This document shows positions 1 through 11,644 of a DNA stretch of 64,000 bases, one piece after another (positions within the stretch are counted from its first letter, which is position 1; the number at the start of each line of letters is the position of its first letter). The stretch is from positions 20,670,494 through 20,734,493 of the forward strand of contig NC_087082.1 of assembly GCF_026151205.1 (NCBI RefSeq), in the 5' to 3' direction. The notes below the pieces were generated by a model that was not told the origin of the DNA, ran no database searches, and saw nothing but the letters and a program-made list of their open reading frames with translations. Source of the stretch: Bolinopsis microptera (Eukaryota; Ctenophora; Tentaculata; Lobata; Bolinopsidae). A program made the position numbers and the translations under genes.

Positions 1-2434
1 TAATAAAATAATTGTACATGAAAGGTAGATCTTTGTAAATTCAAAATGGCAGGAAATTTGTCATGAACACTTAATACTCAAATTTGAACGAAATCGATTT
101 TTAAATCTTGCTCCAATCCCAAAAAACCGGGCCTTTAAGAACAGACTAGAAAGCTAGTTTAAAATTTAAAAGGGGAGATTTACCTGTTCTCTAAATAGAA
201 AGAATAAGAACCTTTTAGAGGGCGCTAAAATGCAACCGGGTTTGCAATCAAAGGCTGCCTTCCTTCTTGTTCAAAGACCCAGGACTTTAATTGGGGTTTA
301 ATTTGTAAGCTAAAACCCCGAACAATGAAATTTACTTCTATCTATTATCTAAAAGTAACCCCCCAGCGTCCACTTTTTAGTTAAAATTTTTGGGAATTTT
401 AACCAAATTTGGGGGAATTTTCCAGCTACATTGAGACAAATTTACGGAACTTTTATGCTTTGAAAATGGGACAGATGAACTAACCGGTGGATTTAAAGAT
501 GTTCAAACTGGATATAGCTCAATTCCTCAATTGGTTAAAAATTGAACAATTGAAATTCATCCTGAAACCACCGATTTCAAAAAAATAGCTATTACTTTTA
601 AATGATTGGAAATTGTCATAAAATGACTTTTTTTTTATAACAAACTTAACTTTTTTAATTCGTAATGAAGATTTTTAAACATTCGGTAATACAACTGATA
701 AATGGTAAATTTTTTAAAATAGTGAAGAATTTATACATTTTTTAGTTAACTTTTAAATAAAAAGAATAAAAAAAAATGTTACAAAAATATTAATTTCATA
801 GCAATACACACGTTTTGAGTTACTCCTTCAAAATTCTCAACTTCGTTCAAAACGCAACTGCATCATCGGTCAGTTAACTAATGAACCATATCTAACATAG
901 AAAAATGAAGACGAATCTAGATTCTAACATCTTCAAGTGTACAGCAATGATAGAATTGTACTTATAATAATAATGAGACCAACTCATGACAAATATTATG
1001 TACATACTCAGCTTTTAAACATAATAATGATTTAAAGATCATGAAAAAAACAGGTGTCAGCGGGGAACGTGTAAAACAAAATCAACAAACCTGGTTACAG
1101 CAGTCCGGCAACAATAAAGTTATGTGATTCAAGTCTTATCAGATAAGATTAATTTACGGAACTGTTCGGTAGGTATATGATAATATAATCGTCAGATGAG
1201 ATTGAGGATATATATAAGATTGCCACAAGATACCAGATGTTAGGGGTATTGTGTAAGATCTCCGGGATACTATCTAGATGCTATCTAGATCTAATGTCAA
1301 GCCTGACCTCGATCTCTCGACCTTGTAGTTGGATCTGTGGAACATATCTAAATCTCGGAGTTAAGAAAACTTCTGGAAATGTATTGACAGGTAAAACTGG
1401 GCGACACTTAACGCGAAAATAAAACGAGCAAACGCGCCTTGTATTGTAGGAATGCACGGGAAACTTGTGGCCTGGCTGATACCTCAGAATTATTAAGATA
1501 CATGTTGCATGCTAATATGACTAGAGAGTTTGGGTGACAACTTGTAGTCCCTGACTCATAGGGAAATGTCAACATGGTAGCATCACTTTTAGGCGAGGAA
1601 AATACCGCTGGATCACCTCGAGTGGACAGATGATGATTGCAATGAAGATAATCGAATAGAATATGCTTTTTAAGAGTTATAGTTCCATAACCCAATACAC
1701 ACATGCAGGCAACCAGATAGGTAAATCTGACTCAAGATATTGCCTAACAATACCTCATGGATATCGGATGAAAATCCAGAGATTATAAATGTCGCCTTGA
1801 ATCCCCCCTTTAAAACACAATTTACCATGGCCATAATACGTAAGACCCATTTTCTGTGCTTCAATAGCAAATTCTTATCAACCATAATAAAAACTTATAT
1901 AACCATCTATATCAGCCAGCCACAGGAGAAAATTGCGCTCACAAAATTTTCATAGTATCTTCACTGAATTATTCAGCAAGATTGGATCAGAGAAAAGGCT
2001 AAAATTTCTGATAAATAGAACCTTCAAATGAATATAATCGATAAAACTGTTGATATTCAGTACTGATATTCAACTTTCATCATTGGAAATAAGTGGCGGA
2101 CCAAAATGTATGACATGATATTGATATGACAAGGTAAAATCCGAATCATTCGAATTGATGAAAGTTCTGATCCCGATTTGGGTAGCATGATGTGCAAATT
2201 ATTCAGGTTTAAATTAAAAATTAGGGTAGATGAGAAAAGACTGGCGTCAGCATTTACAACGAAAGTTGTTTTATGAACATTAACCTTCTCTACCTATCTA
2301 TTATTTGTCTTCAATTTTATGTTCAATATCGAACAGACTCAAACTTTGATATAGTTTACAAAATTCAGATCAAAAATTGATCTGCCTAAACAATATTTTC
2401 CTAAAATAGAGAAAGTAGAAATTTGGTTGATTTA
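1..2434. other. intergenic, no gene seen
   Basis: This AT-rich stretch shows only short unsupported ORFs and no recognisable domain, splice pattern or RNA gene. It contains the 3' flank of the minus-strand hnRNP M-like gene that ends at 2435. I see no inverted repeat or tandem repeat of note. Confidence 0.6.
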
Positions 2435-5400
2435 TCAATGAAGGATACTGACTGCACGCTCGCAATCGCTTGCACTTTCAAATCTAATAGTGCCGCACCC
2501 TCGGCTACGACCATCCTTTTCCATCAAAATGGAGCAATCAACTATGTGACCACAATGTCTAAAGTAATCTCGGAGTTGTTGCGTTCCAATGTTAAAGGGA
2601 ATCTAGGAACAAGGGAAATGTGTTAGTTTGAATGGGAAGTCATTATATAAATTAAGTTACGACATTTTATTTACCTTAAATGGAGGTTAAAAACCTAAAT
2701 TAGCGAAAATATGTATACGATCTCAAATAGTTCAATTGGAAGGTTGTAAATTTTGAATCTTGAAGTGCATTGATACCATGATAAAGATGCCCACATTTGA
2801 ATTTCAGGGAAGTGCAATCTACGAAGAATTTAAACAGTTTATGATCGAAAACTGATATTCTAAACAGTCTCAGAATAGAATTTTGTGCTGGATCGGATCA
2901 ATCAATATTAATTCAATTCATAATCTAAATAAAACCTGCCGGAACATTCTAAGGACATTTGGATTTAAACAACAAACCGAACATTTATAACTCAGACCGA
3001 GCGAGGACCACCATAAACTAAAGCTCAATTTAACTCTAAGATTATCACCATGGATTGTACCGTCACCGACCACCACGGACCAATAAACTATCCTTACTCA
3101 CGTTTTTGACAAATATCTGGTTTTTAGAGGAGACTTGTTCTCGGTACTTGTTGCTGTACCGATCAGGACTGTGTCTACCAGAGCTCCTGGCCTCTCCGTA
3201 CGGGTCTGATCTCCTCTCCTCACGATCCCGACCACTGCTGAAAGGGTAAGAGTTGTTACTGAGGGGTGGAGAACTGTCTTATACTCGGTCAGCAGATTTC
3301 TGATTTATCCAGCTTTTAAACAAACTGTTAATGTTAAACAGGTTGTGTAGGGTTCACTATTCAGATAAGGAGTTAAATCCTCACCTGGAGTAGTCCTTAT
3401 GTTCTGATCGGGAAGAGGACTCGTAAGGGGTGCTAGAAGAGTAGCTAGCACCATAACCACCACCTCCACCACCACCGCTAGTTCCACCACTTCCACCTCC
3501 ACCTCCACCTGCTGATCCTCCTACACTTTGCGTCTTCAGTAGACCTGCAAATGGTTTAGGATTTGAAAGTAAGTTAAGGGGTTCGGGTAATCAACAAATC
3601 AAAGGTTAAGGACTTTATTATGTGTGTGGAAATTGTGAAGATAATTAAAATAAAAAAGCAAATTAAACATCATCAAACCTTCCATGGTATCTCTTCCTAG
3701 AAGGTTCTCTAGAGCACTAGAGGAACCACCCCTGACGTCAGCAGCTCCCGCACTATTGATCAAGTTGGATAACATGGGGTTAGCTGTGCCTCCTAGCATG
3801 GAGCTGATAGCTGCGAGTCCAATACTCTAGGAGTGGTAGCAATTTAGTTTTTCATTTAAAAGTGTTAAATGTTTATATATTGCATATGTTATACTGTTAG
3901 GCCATCGACATCTTGAGCAACAAGAAACATTTTAAAAGTTATCAAGATACCAAGTATACGATTCTATTTTAGTGTATGTTACCTGTAGTAGTTTAGACTG
4001 CTGGTCAGATCCAGCAGCAGGACTAGCTCCGTAACCTCCAGACTGTTGTCCGTACCCACTAGGCTGGTCAACAGGTCCAGGACCTCCTGAACCACTGCTG
4101 GGTCCCATACTCCCCGAGCCGTGACCTACTGGTCCTGGCCCCATTTGGTGTGAACTTCCCATTGGGCTCGGTCCCATCGGGTTGGGTCCGTGACCATGAC
4201 CATGGTTCATTGGACCTGGTCCCATCGAGGATGGACCCATTGGGCCATGTCCAGGACCCATAGGACCTGGACCCATTGGTCCTGGACCCATGTGGTGACC
4301 ATGACCATGACCAGGACCTGGACCCATTGGACCCGACCCATAGGGCCTGGTCCATAGGACCCGGTACACTGACTGAAGTCAACTTGTCCTGAAACATATT
4401 GGAATCAAAATTAGAGTAAAAGGTGTTAACATTTTCATTTATTTATTTGAAATGCACGAGCAGCACTCCGATAATAGGACATATGCCTAAAATGGGATAA
4501 AGCAGATGAAATTACAAGCAATTAAAACTGACCAGTCGAACACTAAGTCTGCGTCCCTTGATACTCTTCTGATTAAACATGTCAATACATCTGAGCGCCA
4601 TGTCAGGGTAAGCGTACGTGACCGTTCCGAACCCTTTGCTCTTTCCTTCCTTGTCTCGCTCCAGATTTACTCGCAGTATCTCGCCTGCTCCACGGAACTG
4701 GTCGCGCAGGAACTTGGGTGTGATCTCGTAGGCCAGCTGCGGGGTGGAAGTTTTAAGCTGCTTGTACCATTTTTAGTTAGTTTGTAAAGGAACGATAGAA
4801 ATTGATCTTATTATGTACGGTATCGATTATACAAATCCAGCACTGAATTGAAAAACCATATTAAACTCACGTTGCTAACGAAGACAACGTTGCTGACAGC
4901 TTGTTGTTGCATAGGAGGAGGCCCCATATCCATGGGATGCATTGGCCCGGGACCCATTGGCCCAGGTCCCATCGGACCATGACCGTGTCCGTGCCCATGC
5001 CCATGTCCATGTCCACCCATTTGAGGAGGGGGTCCAATTGGGTCAGGAATTTTGGGGTAGAACCTTACTTCGTCCTGAATTTAAGAACAGCGTTAGAAAT
5101 ACATAAATTAAAGACTCCGTTATAATACCCTGCATCGTGGAGTCTTAGTAATAAATTGGCGGTTGTGCATGGAAACAAAACTTGAGATTTACTCAAATTT
5201 ACGATTAATAACGGAAAGTAAACTCACAGCTTTAACTTTGACTTCGCGACCGTTGACTTTGGAATCATTGAGTGACTCAATAGCTTTCTTAGCTTCCTCG
5301 GGAGTGCTGTACTCCACCAGGCCACATCCCATACTCTTACCACCTTCGTCTTCAAACAACTCCACAAATGTAACGTTACCAGCTGAGAAAAGGAATTGTT

Positions 5401-5719
5401 AGACGATTTTAAGTCGTGCTCTCAATTTTACTATTTGGATGTTATGTAATGCATTTAATAATCTGTGAAGCCTGCTTATTTTACAAATTCAAACCTAAAA
5501 TCCGACTCAATTACCTTCTTTCATGTGGTCTTTGAACTGCTGCCACTTGAGATCGTAAGGCAGGTTGTTAACATAACACCGCTTATTGGAACTACCCTTG
5601 ATCCTCTTGGGAGTGTAGGGAACCATTCGGGGTCCACCTGGGTTGTCGTTACGTCTGTTGTTTCTCATGGGACCACCTCGTCCACCCCGGTCAGGGGATC
5701 TCCTCCTGTCTGATCCCAT
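2435..5719 (-). CDS. HNRNPM: hnRNP M-like RNA-binding protein, three RRMs, nine coding exons
   Basis: Predicted nuclear pre-mRNA-binding protein of the hnRNP M/MYEF2 family, which acts in splicing. Exons inferred from GT..AG borders and phase: 5515-5719, 5228-5382, 4871-5074, 4533-4736, 3983-4372, 3679-3826, 3385-3544, 3102-3237, 2435-2602. They total 1,770 bp (589 aa). RRM1 spans exons 1-2 (CYVNNLPYDLKWQQ, then SMGCGLVEY). RRM2 spans exons 3-4 (VVFVSN, then KGFGTVTY). RRM3 spans exons 8-9 (QIFVKN, then RGCGTIRFE). Between RRM2 and RRM3 lie Gly-Pro-Met-rich repeats (exon 5; also exon 3) and a poly-Gly stretch (exon 7), like the G/M-rich linker of vertebrate hnRNP M. Odd points: a TGA follows RRM3 helix 2 (SILH), so its last strand is missing unless a cryptic donor at GCA|GTCAGT is used. 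Exon 5 has two candidate acceptors 16 bp apart, and only the downstream one (exon from 4372) keeps frame. The family call is secure; orthology to HNRNPM versus MYEF2 is not. Confidence 0.88.
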
Positions 5720-6738
5720 CTTATATATCCTATATTATAGGTGTGAGAATTGTAAAAATTGTAAAACTAGTATAACGTTAATATAACTATGGTATCGTTG
5801 AAGAACTGAATTCTTGATAATCTTGATAAACAATTTTCTTTTTAGTCAAAGTAAGCAGCTTATTGAAATACAATTTGGAGAAATTCGAACAATATTGGCA
5901 ATGAAAAAGTCAAATAACAAACAGCGTAATAAAAATAAATATCCAATGACGTCATATAAACATTTATATTTTTATGAAATACAAAAAGAGGAAAATTCAC
6001 CAGCAACAAAAACTTAAATATTAACTCATCATTATAATGATTGGATATAATGGCATCTGATACGGCCACAAGTTCACAAGACAAATTTATTAATAAATGT
6101 CAAATCGTATTCTGATATTGAAGTCAATCCCAAATCAATGAAATCAAAGAATGTTTGGTATCTTCCGCACAGTATGTAGACTGTAGATCTTAATAGATTT
6201 TGCTTCTAATATCTCTACTGTATTGTTTCTGAGCTTACAAATCAGATAATCCAAGGTCAGAAGTTGAATGTACCTGCAAGGGCCAGTTTTTATTTAGACT
6301 GTAGACGTTAAAATAAATTAATTAATTAAATGTGAAATTTGTATATTCGGCTATGAAAATAAAAATTCATAAATGAAAATTTCATAATTGATGAAATTAT
6401 GTGTAATATGTTTGTTTTATGTACCTGGAATTTCAGCAGTTTAGAAAGAATGAGAGACAAACTACACTTCTAATCACTGAACAACATTAGGCCCGGCCCT
6501 GTGCCAGTGTACCTGTAATACGATCTTTATTAACAATCAATAGTTAAATAGTTTTAAAAAACAAAACAGTGCAAAAGTTATCATAATCGCATCTCTAGAT
6601 CACGGTCTTTCATATAAGATCAAGCTTGTAATCATCTAACAACCTATTAAAAAGCAAAAAACAGAGTCTTCAATCAAACAAACCTGACAGAGCAGACCAT
6701 ACACTAACAACAAACGCTCGTTTCACCACCACGTTAGT
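5720..6738. other. intergenic between hnRNP M-like and APC10 genes
   Basis: AT-rich and without a supportable ORF. It contains the 5' flank of the hnRNP M-like gene and the 3' UTR and polyadenylation region of APC10. Confidence 0.55.
6526..6531 (-). terminator. polyadenylation signal AATAAA for APC10
   Basis: The minus strand reads AATAAA about 210 bp after the APC10 stop codon at 6739-6741. Position and orientation fit a 3' UTR signal; use is inferred. Confidence 0.45.
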
Positions 6739-8193
6739 CTACTTGAGGTCCCTGAACTGGGCGAGTAGAGGGCTGGTAAAGTTGAGGTTGAGTTGGGAGG
6801 GTGTTGAGAGGGCAGGGGTGTACACTTTTACCTGTCGTAGGTGGGTGTCTCGTCCGTTCTGGTGGTTTGATAATATCGCTACCTAAACCAGTTACTTTAG
6901 TTTTGGATGAAACAAATGTATTCCGGTCCAGAATAACTGATAATATCGCTACCTAAACCAGTTACTTTAGTTTTGGATGAAACAAATGTATTCCGGTTCA
7001 GAATAACTGATAATATCGCTACCTAAACCAGTTACTTTAGTTTTGGATGAAACAAATGTATTCCGGTTCAGAATAACTGATAATATCGCTACCTAAACCA
7101 GTTACTTTAGTTTTGGATGAAACAAATGTATTCCGGTTCAGAATAACTGATAATATCGCTACCTAAACCAGTTACTTTAGTTTTGGATGAAACAAATGTA
7201 TTCCGGTTCAGAATAACTGATAATATCGCTACCTAAACCAGTTACTTTAGTTTTGGATGAAACAAATGTATTCCGGTTCAGAATAACGCAATTTCGTCGG
7301 AACTAATTTCTTAGTAGGAAATTAAATAAAGGTGTCACGACCACGACCGAGTACAGCGCAAGTTAATTTAAACTATTGCATTCAAAGTAAATTTACCTGC
7401 AACATGAAGGCCCTGACTGAATCGTCTTTCCCAGAATCCAAGTCGACATTAATCCAGCCGGAAGGTTCCACCATTTCCACTTTAGCAACTTCAACTAGGT
7501 CTAACATGTTGTTACCGACCCTGTTTGATACGATATTATAACTTCATATCGTTAAAATCAAGATAGAATTCAAACAAGAGTACGGCACGGAGATCTAATA
7601 AATACTTCGGAAATGTGTGAACTTAAAGTGTAATGAGTCAATTGATTTGCGCTGAGTTCTTACCTAACAGATATTCTGGAAGGAGTATAACTCTCATCCT
7701 GTCTGTAGTCCACATAAAAACATATAGATTTAACACTAGTCTTCCTCTTAAAGTTTATGTTAATAAAGTGAGGCTGTTGTCCATCAGATTGCCAGTATGT
7801 TTCTAATGAGTTGTCTCTGAGATGATCCACACCAAAGCCCGGTTTACATGTGCTCAGCCACCAAGTTGCCTGGAAAGTAGACAACTATGAAATATGCAGG
7901 ATAGTAAATGGTCGCTGAGAGATCGAACACAGAACTATTACAAAATTTGACGATCGAAAGGTTCGTTTTAGGAGTTTAAGAAAACAACAATTTCAAGGAA
8001 ACATGATGCTAAACCTGATGCTAAACAGTCGCTAATTCCCATGACTTCTAACCTGTGATCCGATGTCCCTGAGACCCCTCATAGCAGTTGGAGTAAGTGC
8101 GCTTGGGTCGACTGCAGTAACTGTAGCTACCCTCTCTTCGTTAGTGGGAGCAGGTACCCCTCCTGCATCGTTACTCATCTCAGCTTCCATCAT
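6739..8193 (-). CDS. ANAPC10: anaphase-promoting complex subunit 10 (APC10/Doc1), four exons
   Basis: APC10 is the DOC-domain subunit of the anaphase-promoting complex and helps bind D-box substrates for ubiquitination in mitosis. Exons: 8053-8193, 7664-7869, 7397-7520, 6739-6882 (615 bp, 204 aa; human is about 185 aa). The DOC domain is clear: DIGSQ at the end of exon 1; [21 protein letters not shown] and [11 protein letters not shown] in exon 2; [11 protein letters not shown] in exon 3; [18 protein letters not shown] in exon 4. All junctions are GT..AG and phases match. The start is one of two adjacent ATGs (8193 or 8190). The C-terminal tail after the DOC fold ([11 protein letters not shown] onward) ends Phe-Arg-Asp-Leu-Lys. 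It differs from the vertebrate tail but has similar length. The exon 4 acceptor is embedded in a 70-bp tandem repeat, listed separately. Confidence 0.95.
6868..7287. repeat. 70-bp x 6 tandem repeat carrying the APC10 exon 4 splice acceptor
   Basis: Six head-to-tail 70-bp copies start at 6868, 6938, 7008, 7078, 7148 and 7218, almost identical (the first has ggtcca, the others ggttca). On the minus strand each copy ends with about 55 bp of intron, then GGTTTAG and the first 15 bp of exon 4 (GTAGCGATATTATCA). The acceptor is therefore present six times, and only the copy at 6868 runs into the rest of the exon. Confidence 0.95.
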
Positions 8194-8402
8194 GGCTAAA
8201 AATCTAGAATAATCATTATGTAGGATTACCTAATCAGGTCTTGACAGGAAGGCAGCTACAGTAGCATTTGCAGGTTTGATTTGCATTTTTTATTTGATAT
8301 TTAGTTACGTTCTAAAAACTTTAATTTTTGCAGGATTTAGAGTAATTATTGAATAACAAAATAAAACACGAAATTTCCATAAGTTAAAAAAAATCAAAAA
8401 AT
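8194..8402. other. short intergenic gap between eL21 and APC10
   Basis: About 210 bp between two minus-strand genes. It must hold the 3' end of eL21 and the promoter or 5' UTR of APC10. Confidence 0.6.
8289..8294 (-). terminator. polyadenylation signal AATAAA for eL21
   Basis: Minus-strand AATAAA lies about 110 bp after the eL21 stop codon, the expected place for a short ribosomal-protein 3' UTR. Confidence 0.5.
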
Positions 8403-8885
8403 TTAGGCGATGAATTCATATCGAATTGGGCACACTTCTTCGACTGAGATTCCCTTTCCTTTCACTGTATGTGCTGATCTGGGGACAACTGGGGCTCGTC
8501 GGGTGGATACGAAGATTCCTGAGGCTTTAGCTTCCTTCTTTACAAGCTCGTTCCTTACTACTCTGTTGAGGAAATCATCTCTGCACTTGGAATGACGGAT
8601 GTGTTCTACTCGGAGGTTGATTTTCTTGGCCATGATTCGTCCCTTCACTCGCTTGTTTACAATAACACCAACAGCCCTCTTAGTGACGTTGTAAACTCTG
8701 CCGGTCTTTCCATGGTACACTTTGTATGGCATACCTTTTGTGACAGTACCACAACCTTTGATGTCAACAATGTCTCCATTCTTGTACACTTTCATGTAGG
8801 TTGACAGAGGGATCAGACCACGTTTCCTGAAGTCACGGGCAAACATGTCCCTGGTTCCACGTCGCTTTCCATGAGGATTAGTCAT
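8403..8885 (-). CDS. RPL21: 60S ribosomal protein L21 (eL21)
   Basis: A single uninterrupted ORF of 160 aa, the usual eL21 length, encodes the large-subunit ribosomal protein. It opens with [19 protein letters not shown] and contains the conserved stretches [37 protein letters not shown] and [17 protein letters not shown]. No frameshift or internal stop is present, so it is not an obvious processed pseudogene. Just upstream the minus strand reads cttacag before GCACC and the ATG, a likely acceptor for an intron in the 5' UTR, typical of ribosomal-protein genes. It ends about 210 bp from APC10 in the same orientation. Confidence 0.97.
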   Translation of the reverse strand: MTNPHGKRRGTRDMFARDFRKRGLIPLSTYMKVYKNGDIVDIKGCGTVTKGMPYKVYHGKTGRVYNVTKRAVGVIVNKRVKGRIMAKKINLRVEHIRHSKCRDDFLNRVVRNELVKKEAKASGIFVSTRRAPVVPRSAHTVKGKGISVEEVCPIRYEFIA

Positions 8886-10049
8886 ATTGAAGGTGCCTGT
8901 AAGTATGATTTAATGGTTAAGGATACAGTAAACGTGGAATCTTTAAAAATATCGTTTACTCAATCAGAGGAGGGTATATGTGATAGTAATAAGAACGAGT
9001 TGTCGTCACTCGTCATCGAACTTCAATAGTTACATGTGAAAATATGACACACCAGTTATTGAAACAGCTCTGATTTTACTACTCGACCCGACCCTTAGAG
9101 TGAATACAAATTGTTCTCATTATAAAGTTAAGAGTACTCTTAAAATATAGTATTGAAAGGTCATGGAAATCAAATGAATGAAGTAAGTTGATCTGGTTGA
9201 AAAAATAGTGAGGCAATGACATTTAAGATTTGACCTGTTCGAATTAATTTACAGATTTTGATAACATAACATGGTCAACAAAATTTGTAATTTGATCTAC
9301 TGAGAACGAAGGTCAAAGAGTGGACAGAATTGAAAAGTAGTCATACTGTAAAAAGAAATTTAAGGCATATCAAGTTGTCAATGGGCTGCACTACCAAGGA
9401 AGAGAGATTTTTAATAAATTCTACTAAGACTTTTAAAATGTTAACCGTACAATTTTATCTATCTAAATTGTACGGTTTACTTTACTTTACTTAACTTTAT
9501 TTAAGGGAAAAAGGTCACTTCAGTTAAACAAAAATTCTTTTTTTCAGTTAAACAAAAATTCAATTTTATGCCATTTATTACAGAGTAAACAAGTTTACAA
9601 TAAATCAATTTGATATTTAAAGGAATCATAATTCAATGTGTAGTATGGTTGTCACTCTTTAAATAGATTAGATATAGGTTGACGGGGCAAAGGAGTGTGC
9701 GTGCTGTTCGCTATTGCTCACACCAAACGGCAACCTAGTAAACCTGTAACAATAAGTACATTCATTTAAATCGAGTGATGCATTGACAATCTATTAGATG
9801 ATTGGTTTAATGATAAAGTTTGTAATCGTGATAACTGGACGGTGACCATTGCTGAAGTTATCTCCAGATCGTTTGAATGACGACTAGGATTGGAATCATT
9901 TTAAAGCCTATATTCGGGAATTTTTGACATAGCAGAGATTTTTTAAGAATGAAATTTAATGATGTTGATTTCATTTGATTTGATGGAATTTGACCAGTGG
10001 ACCGACTCATTCTTTAATGAAGTGATTATTATCTGAGTTCAATAGCTTC
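8886..10049. other. eL21 5' flank and intergenic DNA
   Basis: It contains the probable 5' UTR intron and promoter of eL21, whose exact start cannot be fixed. A short ACTTT-type microsatellite lies near 9478-9503. No other ORF with recognisable content is seen. Confidence 0.5.
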
Positions 10050-10946
10050 ATGGTGACTAAGTATGATACCCCCGACGATTACATACCCCCTCACTCGGAT
10101 GATGAACAGTGTATAGCTAGAGATAGTAATATTCTCACAGTTTCTATCGGGGGAGCTCGAGAAGTTGTTTTCCGTCGCCGCCCACCTGGCGAATACCGCA
10201 AACAGAGCTTAACTGTGAAGCACGGCGAGTGCTACGTCATGTCACGTAAATCTCAGGATAGTTTTGACCATGCCGTCCCCAAGGTTGATCCTGCTAATTT
10301 TGACAGGCCGAGAATTAGTATAACACTTCGAAAATTGACCTCTAACATCCCACAAATCCCCGCCAATGAACCTCAGCGACCCAAACGGGTGTTAGTATTA
10401 TCAGACAGTAAAAACTCTTCTTTCGACTGTTCCAAGTTTAAAGCGCCCGTAGTTGCCTTCCGCGAAAATCTCTTCCTGCTGCGCGATCTTGAGGAACACA
10501 AAGAATCTATCAAATCCTCGGACATAGTTCTTATTAGTGCTGGGGTAAACGACATGAGGAAAAATGGTGTGAACGCCCAAATTTTGCATGATCATGTCAG
10601 AAACTTTGTCGTACAGTATCCGAAAACCCAGTTTCTATTTGATTCCGTTACAAACGTGACCATGAATGCAGACCCGTACAATGAACTGAACCCGAACATT
10701 AACTTCTTCAATCAGCTTATGTTTAAATGCTCCCTTCGTCATGCCAACATACATCTGTTTGATAACCTATCGTTCGGATGGGGTCATCTAGCACGTGACG
10801 GCCTACACTTTAACTACAGCAGACAGAAAGTCACGTCTGATACCTGGGTCCATGTTGTATTAGTCTGCCTTGGATTTAGACGTGGCCCTTTACCACTACG
10901 TTATGACTTTGTGAAATTGCATGAAGAGTCTCAGTCCTGGAAATGA
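10050..10946 (+). CDS. AlkB-like 2OG-Fe(II) dioxygenase fused to SGNH hydrolase, probable LINE ORF1
   Basis: Intact 298-aa ORF with two enzyme-like domains. Residues about 1-95 match the AlkB core: HSDDE (iron-binding His and Asp, residues 15-19), SIGGAREVVFRR, a third iron ligand in DHAVP, and RISITLRK carrying the 2-oxoglutarate-binding arginine. Residues about 110-265 match an SGNH/GDSL hydrolase: LVLSDSK (block I serine), SAGVNDM (block III Gly/Asn) and DGLHFN (Asp-His dyad). An in-frame stop lies just upstream, so the usual AlkB N-terminal segment is absent. It sits 700 bp before a LINE endonuclease/RT ORF on the same strand. SGNH (esterase) domains are known in ORF1 of CR1/L2-type LINEs, so it is probably ORF1 of the same element. 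The AlkB fusion is unusual; activity is not shown. Confidence 0.7.
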   Translation: MVTKYDTPDDYIPPHSDDEQCIARDSNILTVSIGGAREVVFRRRPPGEYRKQSLTVKHGECYVMSRKSQDSFDHAVPKVDPANFDRPRISITLRKLTSNIPQIPANEPQRPKRVLVLSDSKNSSFDCSKFKAPVVAFRENLFLLRDLEEHKESIKSSDIVLISAGVNDMRKNGVNAQILHDHVRNFVVQYPKTQFLFDSVTNVTMNADPYNELNPNINFFNQLMFKCSLRHANIHLFDNLSFGWGHLARDGLHFNYSRQKVTSDTWVHVVLVCLGFRRGPLPLRYDFVKLHEESQSWK

Positions 10947-11644
10947 ACGATAAATCCATTTAACAGAATAGTAAAGTTTCAATCTAGAGATCAAAGTATA
11001 AATCGTATGTGATCAAATATTTAAGTCTTTAGAAAAGCACTGAACACAAGAAACAAAATCAATTTCCAACAAAATAATACTTACTACAAACTTTATGCTC
11101 GGCCTTGTAACTTGATGCAAGAGTAGCGAATTAAATGTCTAATCTTTTCTTTTTAGAGAGATAACGCCGATGATAAGGCGACTTACATTAAAAAGTAATT
11201 AAGTACACGTAATTTGCCACACGCGATTCCGGTGCCATGTACTCGGCAGTGAAATACATTGTACACGCACTGCACTGTGCAGATACACTGACAGACACAC
11301 TGACTAGTGACTTACAACAACACAAGCAAGCTGTTGCCAAGTGCAACATAAAATGTCTGAATCTCTACGGTTGCTAGGTAACCAAAAAGTAGAAGTTTCA
11401 GTCTAGTAAAGAGTAAATTGTAAACACAGTTTTTCGTTTTTCAATTTTTAATTTTTGACGATAATCTCTCACACAGAACTGAAAGTTCTCGTTAGATTTA
11501 TCAAATTAATTTTCTTATTTTTCTTATTTTTCTTACTTCTTCCTCTCTTTTCTCCTCCTCCTTTTTCTTTCTCTTGGTATATCTATATATAGAGACTGCA
11601 GGTATAAATACTTATCGGTGAATCTCGGTAATTGCAATCTTTAA
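10947..11644 (+). other. spacer between the two LINE ORFs, with TATA-like site
   Basis: No ORF seen. A pyrimidine-rich tract (about 11510-11575) is followed by tatatctatatatagag near 11578-11594, about 55 bp before the ATG at 11645. It could be an internal LINE promoter or the 5' UTR of a separate LINE. Nothing else is recognisable. Confidence 0.4.

Noticed and set aside
1237-1955. Short overlapping ORFs on both strands
   Set aside because: 61-98 codons, no motif, no splice context, composition like the surrounding intergenic DNA.
4068-4397. Frameshift in the Gly-Pro-Met-rich exon of the hnRNP M-like gene
   Set aside because: The frame problem disappears if the acceptor 16 bp downstream is used (exon 3983-4372, exactly 130 codons, in phase on both sides).
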